Shown here in pieces: positions 55,675 through 64,000 of a DNA stretch of 64,000 nucleotides; within the stretch, counting starts at the first letter, position 1; the number at the start of each line of letters is the position of its first letter. The notes beneath the pieces were generated by a model that saw only the letters and a list, made by a program, of their open reading frames with translations, had not been told where the DNA came from and searched no databases. Both the position numbers and the translations under genes were made by a program. Origin of the DNA: Yamagishiella unicocca (taxonomy: Eukaryota > Chlorophyta > Chlorophyceae > Chlamydomonadales > Volvocaceae); assembly GCA_003116995.1 (NCBI GenBank), contig BDSL01000034.1:806001-870000 (forward strand), given 5' to 3'.

Positions 55675-58203
55675 ATGGGAGCCATGGCGCGTCGTCGCAA
55701 GGGTGCAAATCCTGGCGACCAAATACCCTGGCCGGGCATGGGCGACATGACGGCAGAACACCAACTTACATATGACCTGTACCGCGACACAGAAGTCATC
55801 AGCGAGGTCGTAGCCGGCCCATTCACAGTCAGGCATACCACTACAGCGGCCGCCACCAAGAAGGCTCGTAAGCAAGCGAACCGGAAGAGGCGGCACGCTG
55901 ATAATCACCCGGAGTGGCAGGATGGCGACCCGGCAACCACCCAGGGCGCCAGCAGCCACGAAACCCAATACACAGTCGCATGGCCGCACTCGATCATCCC
56001 GCTCTCTGTCCTGCGGGCATACGTTCGACAAGGATACACCTACGAAAGCGTCCAGGAAGTGCAGGACGAGCTAGGACCGCACCTCGACAAATATTTCCGC
56101 AAGGTCACCTGGAAAACCTCCGACATGGCACTCTGGAACCTGGAAAGGGACCCGAATTTCCCCGCGGCACTGCAGCGATACAAGGCCGCCCGCAACACAC
56201 CAAGAAACCCCAGGCCAACCCGCCCGGCCCCAGCGAGAGACCAATCTCTCACCAACGCCCAAAAGCAGGGCCGGTGGGACCCGCCTGACGAACACGCGGC
56301 GACCCGGAAGCGCACCCTACGGGGCAACACCACCATCAACACTATATCCCAGAACCCGTACTTGGATGTGTATCCCCCAGGCCGGTACACCATCCAATTG
56401 GGGACGCGTGCACCCTTAGCAACAAGGCTTGTAGCCGGCACGGAATACACAGCGCACGTGTACGACCCGCGTGGGGTGTGCGTGGGCCGCCTCACCGCAG
56501 CCCGGCTACACCTCCTCCGTGCACGCTGGCAGCACATGAAGGACCGGACGCCCGAGCTCCACTGCAGCCTCACCGCCCAGGGCGGATTCGAAGAGGATGT
56601 AGCCCGCCTCCTGCACCAAAGTCAAGCGGGGGCAGACGGCAGGAAAGGGAAGTCTACACCCCGCTCGGAGACCACGCTCAATGTCTCCCTAAGCGGGCAC
56701 CTAGTGAGCGCCCTGCGCAACCTCCAGGCTGGACATGTGACGGAGCGGTTTGCCTCCCCACTCAACAGCCTGGGCGCGGCCGACTGCTACTTCAGTCGCC
56801 ACAGCGAAGACCAGCTTTTCGGGGCGTGCACAGAAGGCTACAGCCACCGCTTCACCGGCCTATCCATGGCACACCCGGACCCTACCCCAGAAAGTGCCAA
56901 ACGAGCCCTTGGCTGGGCCATCGCCAGTGCTGAAACAGTGGGAACTTCCCCTGAACCCACCGTCACCCTTATCGCCCTCCCATATGACCGAACGGGCCCG
57001 TACACGCACCTCACCGAGAGCGCACTAGTCCACCGCCTCGCCCAGCTGTGGGACGGCGACCTCTCCAGCCTAACCACTGGTGATGGCACAGCCTCCAGCG
57101 CCCCGCGATATGCTCGCGGAATCGACATCCTGTTAGTGGCCAGTAGCACAGGCTTAGAAGCCTTCAATAATTGCGCATGGAAACAACTCCGCACGACCCT
57201 AATGCAAAGCGGGGACGGCGTTAAACAACTCGCACCCACGCGTATAGAGCAAAAGCAAGGAGAATCGGACAAGCACTGGTGTTGCTGGAGAGCCCGGAAG
57301 AGGGCTAAGGAACTACGTGCGCAGCCGCCCAGCGCGCCGACACTCACGGTATGCATCGCGGCAACCGACGCGCACGAACGCCCGATTCGGACGGACTTCC
57401 CCGCCACCCTGGGCCTCCAATATGACGCTGACAGCATCACCTGGACCGATGGTAGCTGCCTTAAGCCCGACGAGGAAGGAGGGCCGCAGCGCACTGGGGC
57501 CGCCTACTACAAAGCTGGGAAGACAACCCACGTAAACCCCAACGGTATCGACTATACGAACACTATCCAAAGAGCTGAACTAGCAGCCATCAGGGCCGCT
57601 CTCGCCGACCCAGAGGTGCAGGAACAGCACCGGGCTACTATTGCTACCGATAGCATTGCCTCACTCTACCTAATAAGGCGTGCAATTAATGCGCCAGAAA
57701 AGCTACACATTTCCAAGCACAGAGCACTACTACTATCGATAGTCGACCTGCTCCGAAACTACGCCGAGGCCGGCACTAAGATACACCTGCTGCACGTACG
57801 TTCTCATACTGGGCTCCACGGAAATGACATGGCAGACGCTGGAGCCACGGCTATGGCATCCGGAGAAGTCGCTGCTGATATAATAGAGGAAGCTGACAAC
57901 GAGGGATACCGCCACATCCACTGGGCGGCACGCAGCAGGGACACCCGTTTTGTGTCGGACCTGAATAGGGGACTCCTAAAGCATCTCCCGTCAGAGACGT
58001 ACGGCGGTTACACCAAGGACCCCCAGTCAACCACACGCTGGAGGGAGGCTGCCCCCGAACTCTCCGCCCGATTCAGCAACGCCTATCTCACCACACACCG
58101 TATGGGCCACTGGCTCACAAAGCAGGTCCTGTACGCGCGCTATGGGTACCTATACAATGCCCGACTCAAACAGCTCTACGGCCGAGGCGGGGACGGATGG
58201 TAA
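55675..58203 (+). CDS. LINE RNase H ORF segment
   Basis: This is the longest intact frame of the element (842 codons). The first 550 residues are unassigned. From about 57430 it encodes an RNase H fold with all four acidic positions visible: ITWTDGS, IQRAELAAI, ATDSIAS and GLHGNDMADAGA, with HVRSHTG before the last. It removes template RNA during target-primed reverse transcription. It ends by a frameshift just before the zinc knuckle. Confidence 0.8.
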   Translation: MGAMARRRKGANPGDQIPWPGMGDMTAEHQLTYDLYRDTEVISEVVAGPFTVRHTTTAAATKKARKQANRKRRHADNHPEWQDGDPATTQGASSHETQYTVAWPHSIIPLSVLRAYVRQGYTYESVQEVQDELGPHLDKYFRKVTWKTSDMALWNLERDPNFPAALQRYKAARNTPRNPRPTRPAPARDQSLTNAQKQGRWDPPDEHAATRKRTLRGNTTINTISQNPYLDVYPPGRYTIQLGTRAPLATRLVAGTEYTAHVYDPRGVCVGRLTAARLHLLRARWQHMKDRTPELHCSLTAQGGFEEDVARLLHQSQAGADGRKGKSTPRSETTLNVSLSGHLVSALRNLQAGHVTERFASPLNSLGAADCYFSRHSEDQLFGACTEGYSHRFTGLSMAHPDPTPESAKRALGWAIASAETVGTSPEPTVTLIALPYDRTGPYTHLTESALVHRLAQLWDGDLSSLTTGDGTASSAPRYARGIDILLVASSTGLEAFNNCAWKQLRTTLMQSGDGVKQLAPTRIEQKQGESDKHWCCWRARKRAKELRAQPPSAPTLTVCIAATDAHERPIRTDFPATLGLQYDADSITWTDGSCLKPDEEGGPQRTGAAYYKAGKTTHVNPNGIDYTNTIQRAELAAIRAALADPEVQEQHRATIATDSIASLYLIRRAINAPEKLHISKHRALLLSIVDLLRNYAEAGTKIHLLHVRSHTGLHGNDMADAGATAMASGEVAADIIEEADNEGYRHIHWAARSRDTRFVSDLNRGLLKHLPSETYGGYTKDPQSTTRWREAAPELSARFSNAYLTTHRMGHWLTKQVLYARYGYLYNARLKQLYGRGGDGW

Positions 58204-58915
58204 ACGCCCCCTCTGCCGCCACAGCCGGGAAGGCCCCACAACTGACTCCGGCAGTCACATCCTCGGGGGCTGCCATCACAAAACTATGGTAGGGGCGTAC
58301 ATTAACCGACATAACAGCGCCGTACGGGCAGTCGCTGCATGCCTGCACAACGGCAACAAAGGAGGAGGCCTTATGGTCATGGATGCAGGAAGGGCAGAAG
58401 AGCTCCCTGAATACTGTGCGGGAGACAGGCCACCGCTCTGGATGCTCACGGAAACCGACCGGCGAGACCCCAACATCAGCAAAATGCGCCTGGACATCAT
58501 GTTCATCCCTAACCTACCCAGAAACAGAATCCCAAGAAACGCTACTACCTGCCGATTGCCTGGACCCAAGAACCAATACCCTGTGTACATCATTGAGGTA
58601 GGCTACACCAGCGACCTGAACCACTCGGACAAATGTACGGAGAAAACCATTCAGCACAAGAAACTTTCCGACGCCCTGGAGCGAGCGGGCTGGTCAGTGC
58701 ACTACACCAGGAATGAGGTAATCACCCTAGGTGCCACTGGCACCATCCCCAATACGGTCAAGCCACTACTCCAAACCCTGGGAGCCAGCGCTGAACAAGC
58801 CAACAAATGCTGCCTACACCTCCACCAACATGCGGTGGTTAGCGCCGGCGCCATCATCAAGAACCGCCAAGTGCTGGAAAACGGACCGCAGCAGGGAGCC
58901 AGGGGGGTGGGCTAA
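58142..58915 (+). CDS. LINE C-terminal zinc knuckle and candidate endonuclease
   Basis: This frame gives PLCRHSREGPTTDSGSHILGG, then CHHKTM, a Cys/His knuckle of the kind preceding restriction-like endonucleases in R2, CRE and Dualen elements. It continues with RLDIMFIP and YIIEVGYTSDLNHSDK, where Asp and Glu are spaced as in a PD-(D/E)XK nuclease. The nuclease call is inference from this spacing and position. Confidence 0.55.
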   Translation: MGTYTMPDSNSSTAEAGTDGKRPLCRHSREGPTTDSGSHILGGCHHKTMVGAYINRHNSAVRAVAACLHNGNKGGGLMVMDAGRAEELPEYCAGDRPPLWMLTETDRRDPNISKMRLDIMFIPNLPRNRIPRNATTCRLPGPKNQYPVYIIEVGYTSDLNHSDKCTEKTIQHKKLSDALERAGWSVHYTRNEVITLGATGTIPNTVKPLLQTLGASAEQANKCCLHLHQHAVVSAGAIIKNRQVLENGPQQGARGVG

Positions 58916-59041
58916 GGGTAACTTTTTGTCCCCACAGGTGGCGCGAGCGTATAGGGTGTATTAACACCCTCACCACCCCGCCCCCGTAATACATGCTAGG
59001 CCTAGCGCCAGCGTACTCATTGTTATTATTATTATTATCAC

Positions 59042-59078
59042 GCCTGTGTGGCGCGGTGCAGAGTTACGCCACACAGGC
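59042..59078. repeat. 12-bp inverted repeat at the LINE 3' boundary
   Basis: GCCTGTGTGGCG at 59042-59053 and CGCCACACAGGC at 59067-59078 are perfect reverse complements around a 13-base loop. It directly follows the TTA tract. Confidence 0.9.
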
Positions 59079-59082
59079 ATGA

Positions 59083-59796
59083 TGTTGTATCATGACCTTA
59101 ACAGAAAAGGTCTCGCGAGCAGATAGATTACAGAACCATCTTTTATGATACGTCCCAGGACAGATACAACAACTATCCCCCGTTCAGATGAGGGCGTCCT
59201 CGCCGAAGTTCTAATATGTGCACCTCATCAGTATGCAACTGGTCCGACGCAGAATGCCAGGACTGTGATTCGAAGCCGGGTCGGCCAGTCTCGATACCAT
59301 TTGGTGTTTCATGACCTTAACAGAAAAGGTCTCGTGAGCAGATGGAGAACAGAACCATCTTTCATGATATGTCCCAGGACAGATACAACGCGAGCAGATG
59401 GAGAACAGAACCATCTTTCATGATATGTCCCAGGACAGATACAACACATGAGCGTCACTCCTGTGTGGAGTGCAACGGATGCTTCGGCAACCGGGCGCAC
59501 TGACTGTGTGTCAGTGTGGTAGCTTCGGCTACTGGTAGTGGACCTGTGTGGTCCCGCTGATGTTTCATAGGTTGGAGGTTATTGGCTATGACGTGGCCTG
59601 GAGGACGTCGAACTGTGTGTACGACGTCGGGCGCTCACTGTGTTAATACGGCTCGCTCTTTCTCTAACCGGTAGTTCTCACTACCACCAAATCTGGACTT
59701 TGGCTGGTATACATCAAGTGGTATCGAGACGGCTTTCCTGGATTTATCCTTTACGTTTCCGCCATAACATGTCAGACTGGGAGATGGACGACCCTA
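59083..59796 (+). mobile_element. LTR-retroelement remnant: possible LTR, primer-binding site and gag start
   Basis: An 80-base unit (CATGACCTTAACAGAAAAGG, then ACAGAACCATCTTT, then CCCAGGACAGATACAAC) occurs at 59093-59171 and 59308-59388, and in part at 59388-59445. Downstream is TGGTATCGAGAC at 59719-59730, like primer-binding sites for initiator methionine tRNA. An ATG at 59769 opens a reading frame that is interrupted at 59797 by a DNA transposon and resumes at 62424. The 5' limit of the LTR is a guess. Confidence 0.5.
59719..59730 (+). other. Candidate retroelement primer-binding site
   Basis: TGGTATCGAGAC is close to the common TGGTATCAGAG primer-binding site. The same bases occur inverted at 59284-59298 (CCAGTCTCGATACCA), next to a tRNA T-loop-like GATTCGAAGCC. 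Confidence 0.5.
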
Positions 59797-60180
59797 TGGG
59801 AGTACTTGCCCCGGTTTGGTGCCGGTTTGCCCTCTTTGCCCGGTTAACGGGGACAGTTACCGGGGCCGGTAACCGTCCCCCGGTTGGCCAGCAGCCCGGT
59901 AACCGCCCCATCCCAGTAACCGACCCCCTTACTCGGTTACCGGGGCCGGTAATCGGCCCGGTAACCGACCCAGTTAGGCATGCCACCCGGTTACAGACCC
60001 CTCACTCCAACCGACCCCTTTGCCCAGTTACCGGGGTCGGTAATCGGCCCCGGTAACCGCCCCCCGGTTGGCCAGCCACCCAGTAACGGACCACTTGCAC
60101 TAACTGCACCCCCTTGCCCGGTTACTGGGGCCGGTTACCGGTGGGATGGTCTCGGGAGAGACCATTTGATATCGGGTGAA

Positions 60181-61330
60181 ATGCTAAGCCGAATGGCGCG
60201 GGAAAAGGAACAGCCGGTCCGTCTTCCACCTCTCCGTCCAGCTCCAACGGATGAGCCTAGATTCTTTAAACTGCTGGGCTGCGTCTTGAATTCGTGTGAG
60301 GTAGGGAGCATACAAGGAAGTTCCGATTTCGCATGATTTTAAATTCGCGACAAACGTATTGCTTGAGGCATGTGATGGCTGCTGAGTTTCCCTGGCATCC
60401 GCTAAAATTCAAATTCTTACTTGCAGCGCAAATGCGGCGGTGGGGAGGGCTGTAATGGTTTGTATGGCTCACTTACACCAACATCTATGGCCGGTATTTA
60501 CTATGTGTTAGTCGAGTACACTGAGCTCCTCAATCCAGATACTCTGCTGGTGGACATTGGAGCAGGTATCGGCAGGTAGGTGTGCGCAGCAGGGTACTAA
60601 AACTGGCTGTTCTTTCCAATTCACCATGCTAAGCTCGGGCTAGGCGGGGCTAGGGGGGCGTGCAGTTCACTTTGAGAACAACTAACATGGTTTGCCATCA
60701 CCCTTGATCCCGTTTCATGTTACTGTGGCCTTGCTTGTCGTCTGTGTTTTCCCTTTGTGTAGACCGTTACTTCAGGCAGCGGTAGCCTCCGTGTATGGCT
60801 TACGGACTGTTGGATGGTACGTAGACCGTAACATAGTTAAGAAGGCTTTGAACACCGTCTCCTGGCTCAGGCCTCTATACTCTGTGTCATGCGATGCAAA
60901 CGGCCTGCGCCCACTGCATCCAGATTACATGGAACCAACATTTGTTTGCGCATATGGAAGGATGGTAAGCTTTTTGTGCATACAGTGAACTCGTTTGTCG
61001 TTGGCACATTTGAGAGCGTGCTGTCTTAACTTTAAGGACTTAATGTGAATGCAGGGGCTTGATGCCAGGCTGGTGGAGGTAACGCATGTTTACTCCTGGG
61101 AGGGGATGAGCTGCAACCAGAGGGACCAGGACCATGACCTAACCCTTCACGAAATCATTGTCCAGGCCATGAACAGATGCGAAACCACATCAGGGTTGCG
61201 GAATGTGAGTACATCTCTTGAACTGTTCATAATAGCTTTCTTTGCTTCGTCATTTGATACTTTGCGATGATTGTGCGTGCAGGGAACCAGAAGAAGACAA
61301 CAGGAACCACTTCCGCGGCTGTGGTGGTGA
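60181..61330 (+). CDS. Methyltransferase-like protein inside the TIR transposon
   Basis: Five exons, all with GT..AG ends and matching phases: 60181..60300, 60427..60575, 60763..60964, 61055..61204, 61283..61330, giving 222 aa. Exon 2 has a Cys/Gly-rich start (RKCGGGEGCNG), then SLTPTSMAGIYYVLVEYTEL and LLVDIGAGIG. Exon 3 continues RPLLQAAVASVYGLRTVGWYV. The LVDIGAGIG followed by LLQAA matches motif I of S-adenosyl-methionine methyltransferases and is closest in pattern to DOT1-type histone methyltransferases (D-L-G-S-G-x-G then LQ-A). No frame breaks are seen, unlike the surrounding elements. The start at 60181 is the first ATG in phase; the last exon is the least certain. Substrate and activity are unknown; a captured host gene fragment is as possible as a transposon gene. 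Confidence 0.6.
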
Positions 61331-61379
61331 CAGTGGCGACAGTTGCCACGGGGACAGATGCCGCTGGCGCTGCAGTGCT

Positions 61380-61530
61380 GGCGCTGCAACGGCCTTCGAT
61401 GCTATGGGCGGCAGTGCAGCGGCGGTGGGCGCAGGGGCGTCGATGGGCGGCGGTGCAGCGGTGGTGGGGGCAGGGCCTTATATAGGCGGCGGTGCAGCGG
61501 CGGCGGGGGCAGGGACTTTGGCCAGATGCA
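61380..61530 (+). repeat. Roughly 39-bp GGCGGTGCAGCGG tandem repeat
   Basis: About three degenerate copies of GGGCGGCGGTGCAGCGG with GGGGGCAGGG between them, right after the methyltransferase-like gene. Confidence 0.7.
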
Positions 61531-61613
61531 GCGATGACAAGTGGATAGCGTCTGGACGAGGACGCGGGCGCAGCAGCATCTGGACGAGGACGCGCGTGGA
61601 AATAAGCAACGTA

Positions 61614-61980
61614 ATTTTGGTCTCTAGGGAGACCATTTAGGTACTTGAACTGGGAGGCAATTACTGGTCTCTGGGGAGACCATTTAGGGACTTGAACTGG
61701 CTGGGAGGCAGCAGTTACTGGTCTCTGGGGAGACCATTTCGGTATTGAACTGGCTGAGAGGCGAATTTTGGTCTCTGGGGGGGACCATTTAGGGACTTGA
61801 ATTGTGAGGCGATTTTTGGCTCTCCAGGGAGACCGTTTACGGACTTGAACTGGGAGGTAGATTATGGTCTCTGGGGAGACCATTTATGGACTGGCTGGGA
61901 GGCAGATTTTGGTCTCGGTAGAGACCGTTTGGGCCCTTGAACTGAGAGGCAGATTTTGGTCTCGGGAGAGACCATTTCAT
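61614..61980 (+). repeat. 45-57-bp tandem repeat with GGTCTC..GAGACC palindrome, eight copies
   Basis: The core GGTCTCTGGGGAGACCATTT recurs near 61619, 61663, 61719, 61770, 61818, 61865, 61909 and 61955, separated by GACTTGAACTGGGAGGCAG. A single further copy is at 60148-60168, next to the opposite arm of the transposon. Confidence 0.9.
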
Positions 61981-62423
61981 GGATTATTCTATCCATTAAT
62001 AAAGCAGTGTAACAAATCATAAATATTGATCCCAGCTGCCGCAAATGCATGCAAACAACCAAGGGAATAACCGGGCATAACAAGGAATGGGTAACCGGCC
62101 TATACTGATCACTGGCTGCCCCAGCAAACTGGCCGGTAACCGGCCTGCCCGGTTACCGGTTTTACGGAACGAGCTACTGGCCGGTAACCGACCTGCCCGG
62201 TTACCGGTTTTACGGAACGAGCTACTGGCCGATAACCGGCCTGCCCGGTTACCGGTTTATGGGTAACCGGCCTGCCCGGTTACCCACCGGTTTACGGAAC
62301 GAGCTGACCGGGGGGTTACCGGGAAAGTCGGTAACCCCCCGTTTTGGTGCCGGTTAGATAACACCCGGTTACCGGTCGTGAAACCGGCCCGCAACTGGCC
62401 CGCAACCGGGGCAAGTACTCCCA

Positions 62424-62806
62424 TAGGGCTACGCTTTCGATTGCCGCGAAGGAAGACAAGGGCGTAGTTGCACAGCGCGTCCTAGCATTTATCCGCGATG
62501 TATGTGACTGAAATGTGGCCTCTAGTTCCGTGGGGTCAAAATGACGCCTCGCGCCGGTTTTTCCTTTCGCATGCCTTGGAAGGTCGCGCGAAGGTGTGGT
62601 GCAACGCGTGGACACTTGCAAAGGGTCCTTACACCTCTGATGAGCTCCTTGCTGCTTTGCGTGTTCGCTTTGCTCCTCAGCTTTTCTCGCCGGAGCATGT
62701 CACTCGCGAGTTCTTGAGCGCTAACAACCATCGCATGCGCCCCGAGACACTGTTGCCGCGTACTGCGGACGTGGCCACCATAGGATCCACGTCCCTTGAA
62801 ACGTGA
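62424..62806 (+). pseudogene. Retroelement gag fragment, frameshifted
   Basis: This continues the frame started at 59769. It reads open to a TGA at about 62511 and then goes on one frame over, with DASRRFFLSHALEGRAKVW and YTSDELLAALRVRFAP, the pattern of the retrotransposon gag domain (hydrophobic helix, then L-x-G-x-A-x-x-W). It ends at a stop at 62804-62806. Protease and polymerase are not seen downstream. Confidence 0.65.
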
Positions 62807-63402
62807 ACCACTCCACTGCTCAGACCAGCCGCACCTCGGAACCCCGATGCACCATGGAGCCCCACAGCTCCTCTACTGCTGTCATCGGTTAAGCGCCGCT
62901 GACCGGCACCAGTAGTGCGACCGGGAGCAAAAGGCAGCGGCACGGCCTCCTGCTCTGCTGCTGGACCCCAATCGGACGCGGCCTCCATACCCTCCGTGAT
63001 CGGCGCCAGTCCCCTGATGGAAGATTCCATCTCGGCCCAGAAGTGAGAAGCACCGGAAGCCATGTGCATCATGACAGTGTTGACAGAGGCAGTTCTGATC
63101 CGGTTGCTTCCTTCCTGAACTGCTGCAGACTTTTCCTGGGGAGTTGCTGTGGACCAGCTTTGGATCTCATCAGATCTCCACCTCCATAGGCGGTCAATGA
63201 CAGCGGAAGCCAAAGACTCATTTTTGTTGATGATATATGAGAAGTTCCAGGCATTTACTGAGTTGCCCATGACCCAGGCATCACCTGTTAGCTGCGTGTT
63301 GGCCCACTGTGTGATCTCCTCAACAACGTCTCCAAAGGCATGGATATGATGGAATTTCTGGGGAGAGAATGGCGTCCAGGATGCACCGTACTGCCACTGC
63401 AT
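62677..63402 (-). CDS. Hypothetical 241-codon ORF, probably mobile-element derived
   Basis: The minus-strand frame from 63402 to 62677 has natural composition (HAFGDVVEEITQWANTQLTG, then NESLASAVIDRLWRWRSDE) with a Gly/Ala-rich C-terminal half. Its last 130 bases overlap the gag fragment on the other strand. It lies just downstream, on the minus strand, of a reverse transcriptase remnant (63506-63712). No family is recognised. Confidence 0.4.
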   Translation of the reverse strand: MQWQYGASWTPFSPQKFHHIHAFGDVVEEITQWANTQLTGDAWVMGNSVNAWNFSYIINKNESLASAVIDRLWRWRSDEIQSWSTATPQEKSAAVQEGSNRIRTASVNTVMMHMASGASHFWAEMESSIRGLAPITEGMEAASDWGPAAEQEAVPLPFAPGRTTGAGQRRLTDDSSRGAVGLHGASGFRGAAGLSSGVVHVSRDVDPMVATSAVRGNSVSGRMRWLLALKNSRVTCSGEKS

Positions 63403-63505
63403 GTATTTCCATTGACGAACATGGCTGTGCAGTCAGCAAAGGGCACACCATTTCGCTATGAGTACGAGGACCCTGCCCCTCCATCAGGTGTGGCAGGAAT
63501 GCCGA

Positions 63506-63712
63506 TTATTGCTCCAATGTTACCACTTTGCCTAGCACCCGCCCCAGCCGGGTGGCCAGGGCTTTGGCCAGTATCTGGTACGGTAGTCTGAGTTCAGCAG
63601 CATGATTGGCCGGTAGCTTCCCGGGCTGTGCCAGAAGCAGGTTTTTATATAGTGTCGTGATCATGCCTTCCACGGACCCCTGACAAGTTCTGTAAATTGA
63701 GTTGGTTGACAT
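63506..63712 (-). pseudogene. LINE reverse transcriptase fragment
   Basis: The minus strand gives LPYQILAKALATRLGRVLGK and then VVTLEQ, the finger-region block of non-LTR reverse transcriptases (YKILAKALA-R, then a conserved Gln). It breaks off in this frame after the Gln. It belongs to a second LINE, in opposite orientation to the Dualen-like one. Confidence 0.6.
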
Positions 63713-63794
63713 GACAACCCTAGGTCGTCTTGCAAAAAAATAAAGTCACTCAATGTAGTTGCAAAGGCTTCGCCCCAATCCCCTTTGGGGATAG

Positions 63795-63915
63795 GGGCAG
63801 GTAAGCCAACCTTGGCCTACAACTGGGTGCAAGGTCACCAGCATACAACTAAGCACAACCTCGGCCTGCAACTGAGTGCAAGGCCACCAGTACCAGGCCA
63901 CCAGCAACTGGGTAC
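63795..63915 (+). repeat. Imperfect tandem repeat near the right edge
   Basis: AACCTTGGCCTACAACTGGG, then TGCAAGGTCACCAG, followed by AACCTCGGCCTGCAACTGAG, then TGCAAGGCCACCAG, and a third partial copy. Confidence 0.8.
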
Positions 63916-64000
63916 GCATGGCAAGCTATTCCCTCGTCCACACATTTTGCAGCGTCCACGTCTGGCCCCAGTCAGCTAAATCAAAGCATATGGCAGAAGC

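Larger units (their letters stand above)
52936..59041 (+). mobile_element. Dualen/RandI-like LINE retrotransposon, 5'-truncated and decayed
   Basis: A single LINE-type element in plus orientation begins inside the reverse transcriptase fingers and ends with a TTA/ATT microsatellite (59022-59039). Coding order: reverse transcriptase (about 53000-54300), linker, RNase H (about 57430-57860), zinc knuckle and candidate restriction-like endonuclease (58190-58800). RNase H with a C-terminal restriction-like endonuclease fits Dualen/RandI elements, described from Chlamydomonas, which also have an N-terminal apurinic-type endonuclease; that part would be lost here by 5' truncation. At least five frameshifts are needed (about 53.41, 53.58, 55.1-55.25, 55.7 and 58.19 kb), so this copy is dead. 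Confidence 0.75.
59797..62423. mobile_element. TIR DNA transposon with TA target duplication and a methyltransferase-like gene
   Basis: Terminal inverted repeats are exact: TGGGAGTACTTGCCCCGG at 59797 and its complement ending at 62423. TA flanks both ends (59795-59796 and 62424-62425). Both subterminal arms, 59820-60150 and 62090-62390, are packed with CCGGTTACCGG and GGTAACC units. Removing the element with one TA leaves the flanking gag frame open across the join, which strongly supports the boundaries. No transposase was found, so the element is probably non-autonomous. The TA duplication is typical of Tc1/mariner-like elements but not exclusive to them. Confidence 0.8.

Noticed and set aside
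59225..59298. A tRNA gene ending GATTCGAAGCC..CGATACCA
   Set aside because: Only a T-loop-like piece and a CCA end are present; the 5' acceptor strand and D arm do not pair. It is more likely related to the retroelement primer-binding site.
61614..61980. CRISPR-like palindromic repeat array
   Set aside because: Repeat spacing is short and the intervening sequence is itself repeated; it is a minisatellite inside a eukaryotic transposon.

Overview
The window reads as nuclear DNA of a green alga of the Chlamydomonas/Volvox (volvocine) type. It is GC-rich. Genes are split by many short introns (GT..AG) with C-rich 3' ends. Candidate polyadenylation signals are TGTAA. A short run of TTTTAGGG, the chlamydomonad telomere repeat, lies inside one intron. 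One retroelement looks like the Dualen/RandI LINE group known from these algae. The genus cannot be fixed from the sequence alone. Nothing looks bacterial: there are no operons or ribosome binding sites. Because of the GC content, most long open frames are shadows of real exons or lie in introns.

Left part (1-24 kb). In order: an AP2-domain transcription factor, cut by the left edge (+); a repeat-rich spacer; a LicD/fukutin-like transferase in 5 exons (+, one splice phase unresolved); two weak hypothetical minus-strand genes; an mTERF-family protein in one exon (-); a glutaredoxin-DEP-DUF547 fusion in 9 exons (+); and UDP-glucose 6-dehydrogenase in 8 exons (-, complete, 478 aa).

Middle (24-50 kb). 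An 11-exon SWIM-RING-ZZ protein of ZSWIM2 type (-) is divergent from the complex I subunit NDUFB7/B18 gene (+), whose single intron holds a foreign-looking insertion. Then come a CPA2-type cation/proton antiporter in 8 exons (+) and a PhoD-like phosphatase in about 12 exons (+). Introns in this stretch carry several families of short related repeats in both orientations.

Right part (50-64 kb). This is a nest of mobile DNA. A 5'-truncated, frameshifted LINE (reverse transcriptase, RNase H, zinc knuckle, candidate restriction-like endonuclease) interrupts a decayed EF-hand/ZZ gene. Behind it lies an LTR-retroelement remnant with a primer-binding site and gag. That gag is split by a 2.6 kb inverted-repeat DNA transposon with a TA target duplication. 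The transposon carries a clean 5-exon gene for a methyltransferase-like protein with a DOT1-like motif I, and no recognisable transposase. This nested, methyltransferase-carrying element is the most unusual object in the window.

The host genes are independent housekeeping or regulatory genes, not a pathway. Exon limits were placed by hand from splice signals, phase and family similarity. Gene spans are therefore firmer than the exact ends of first exons.
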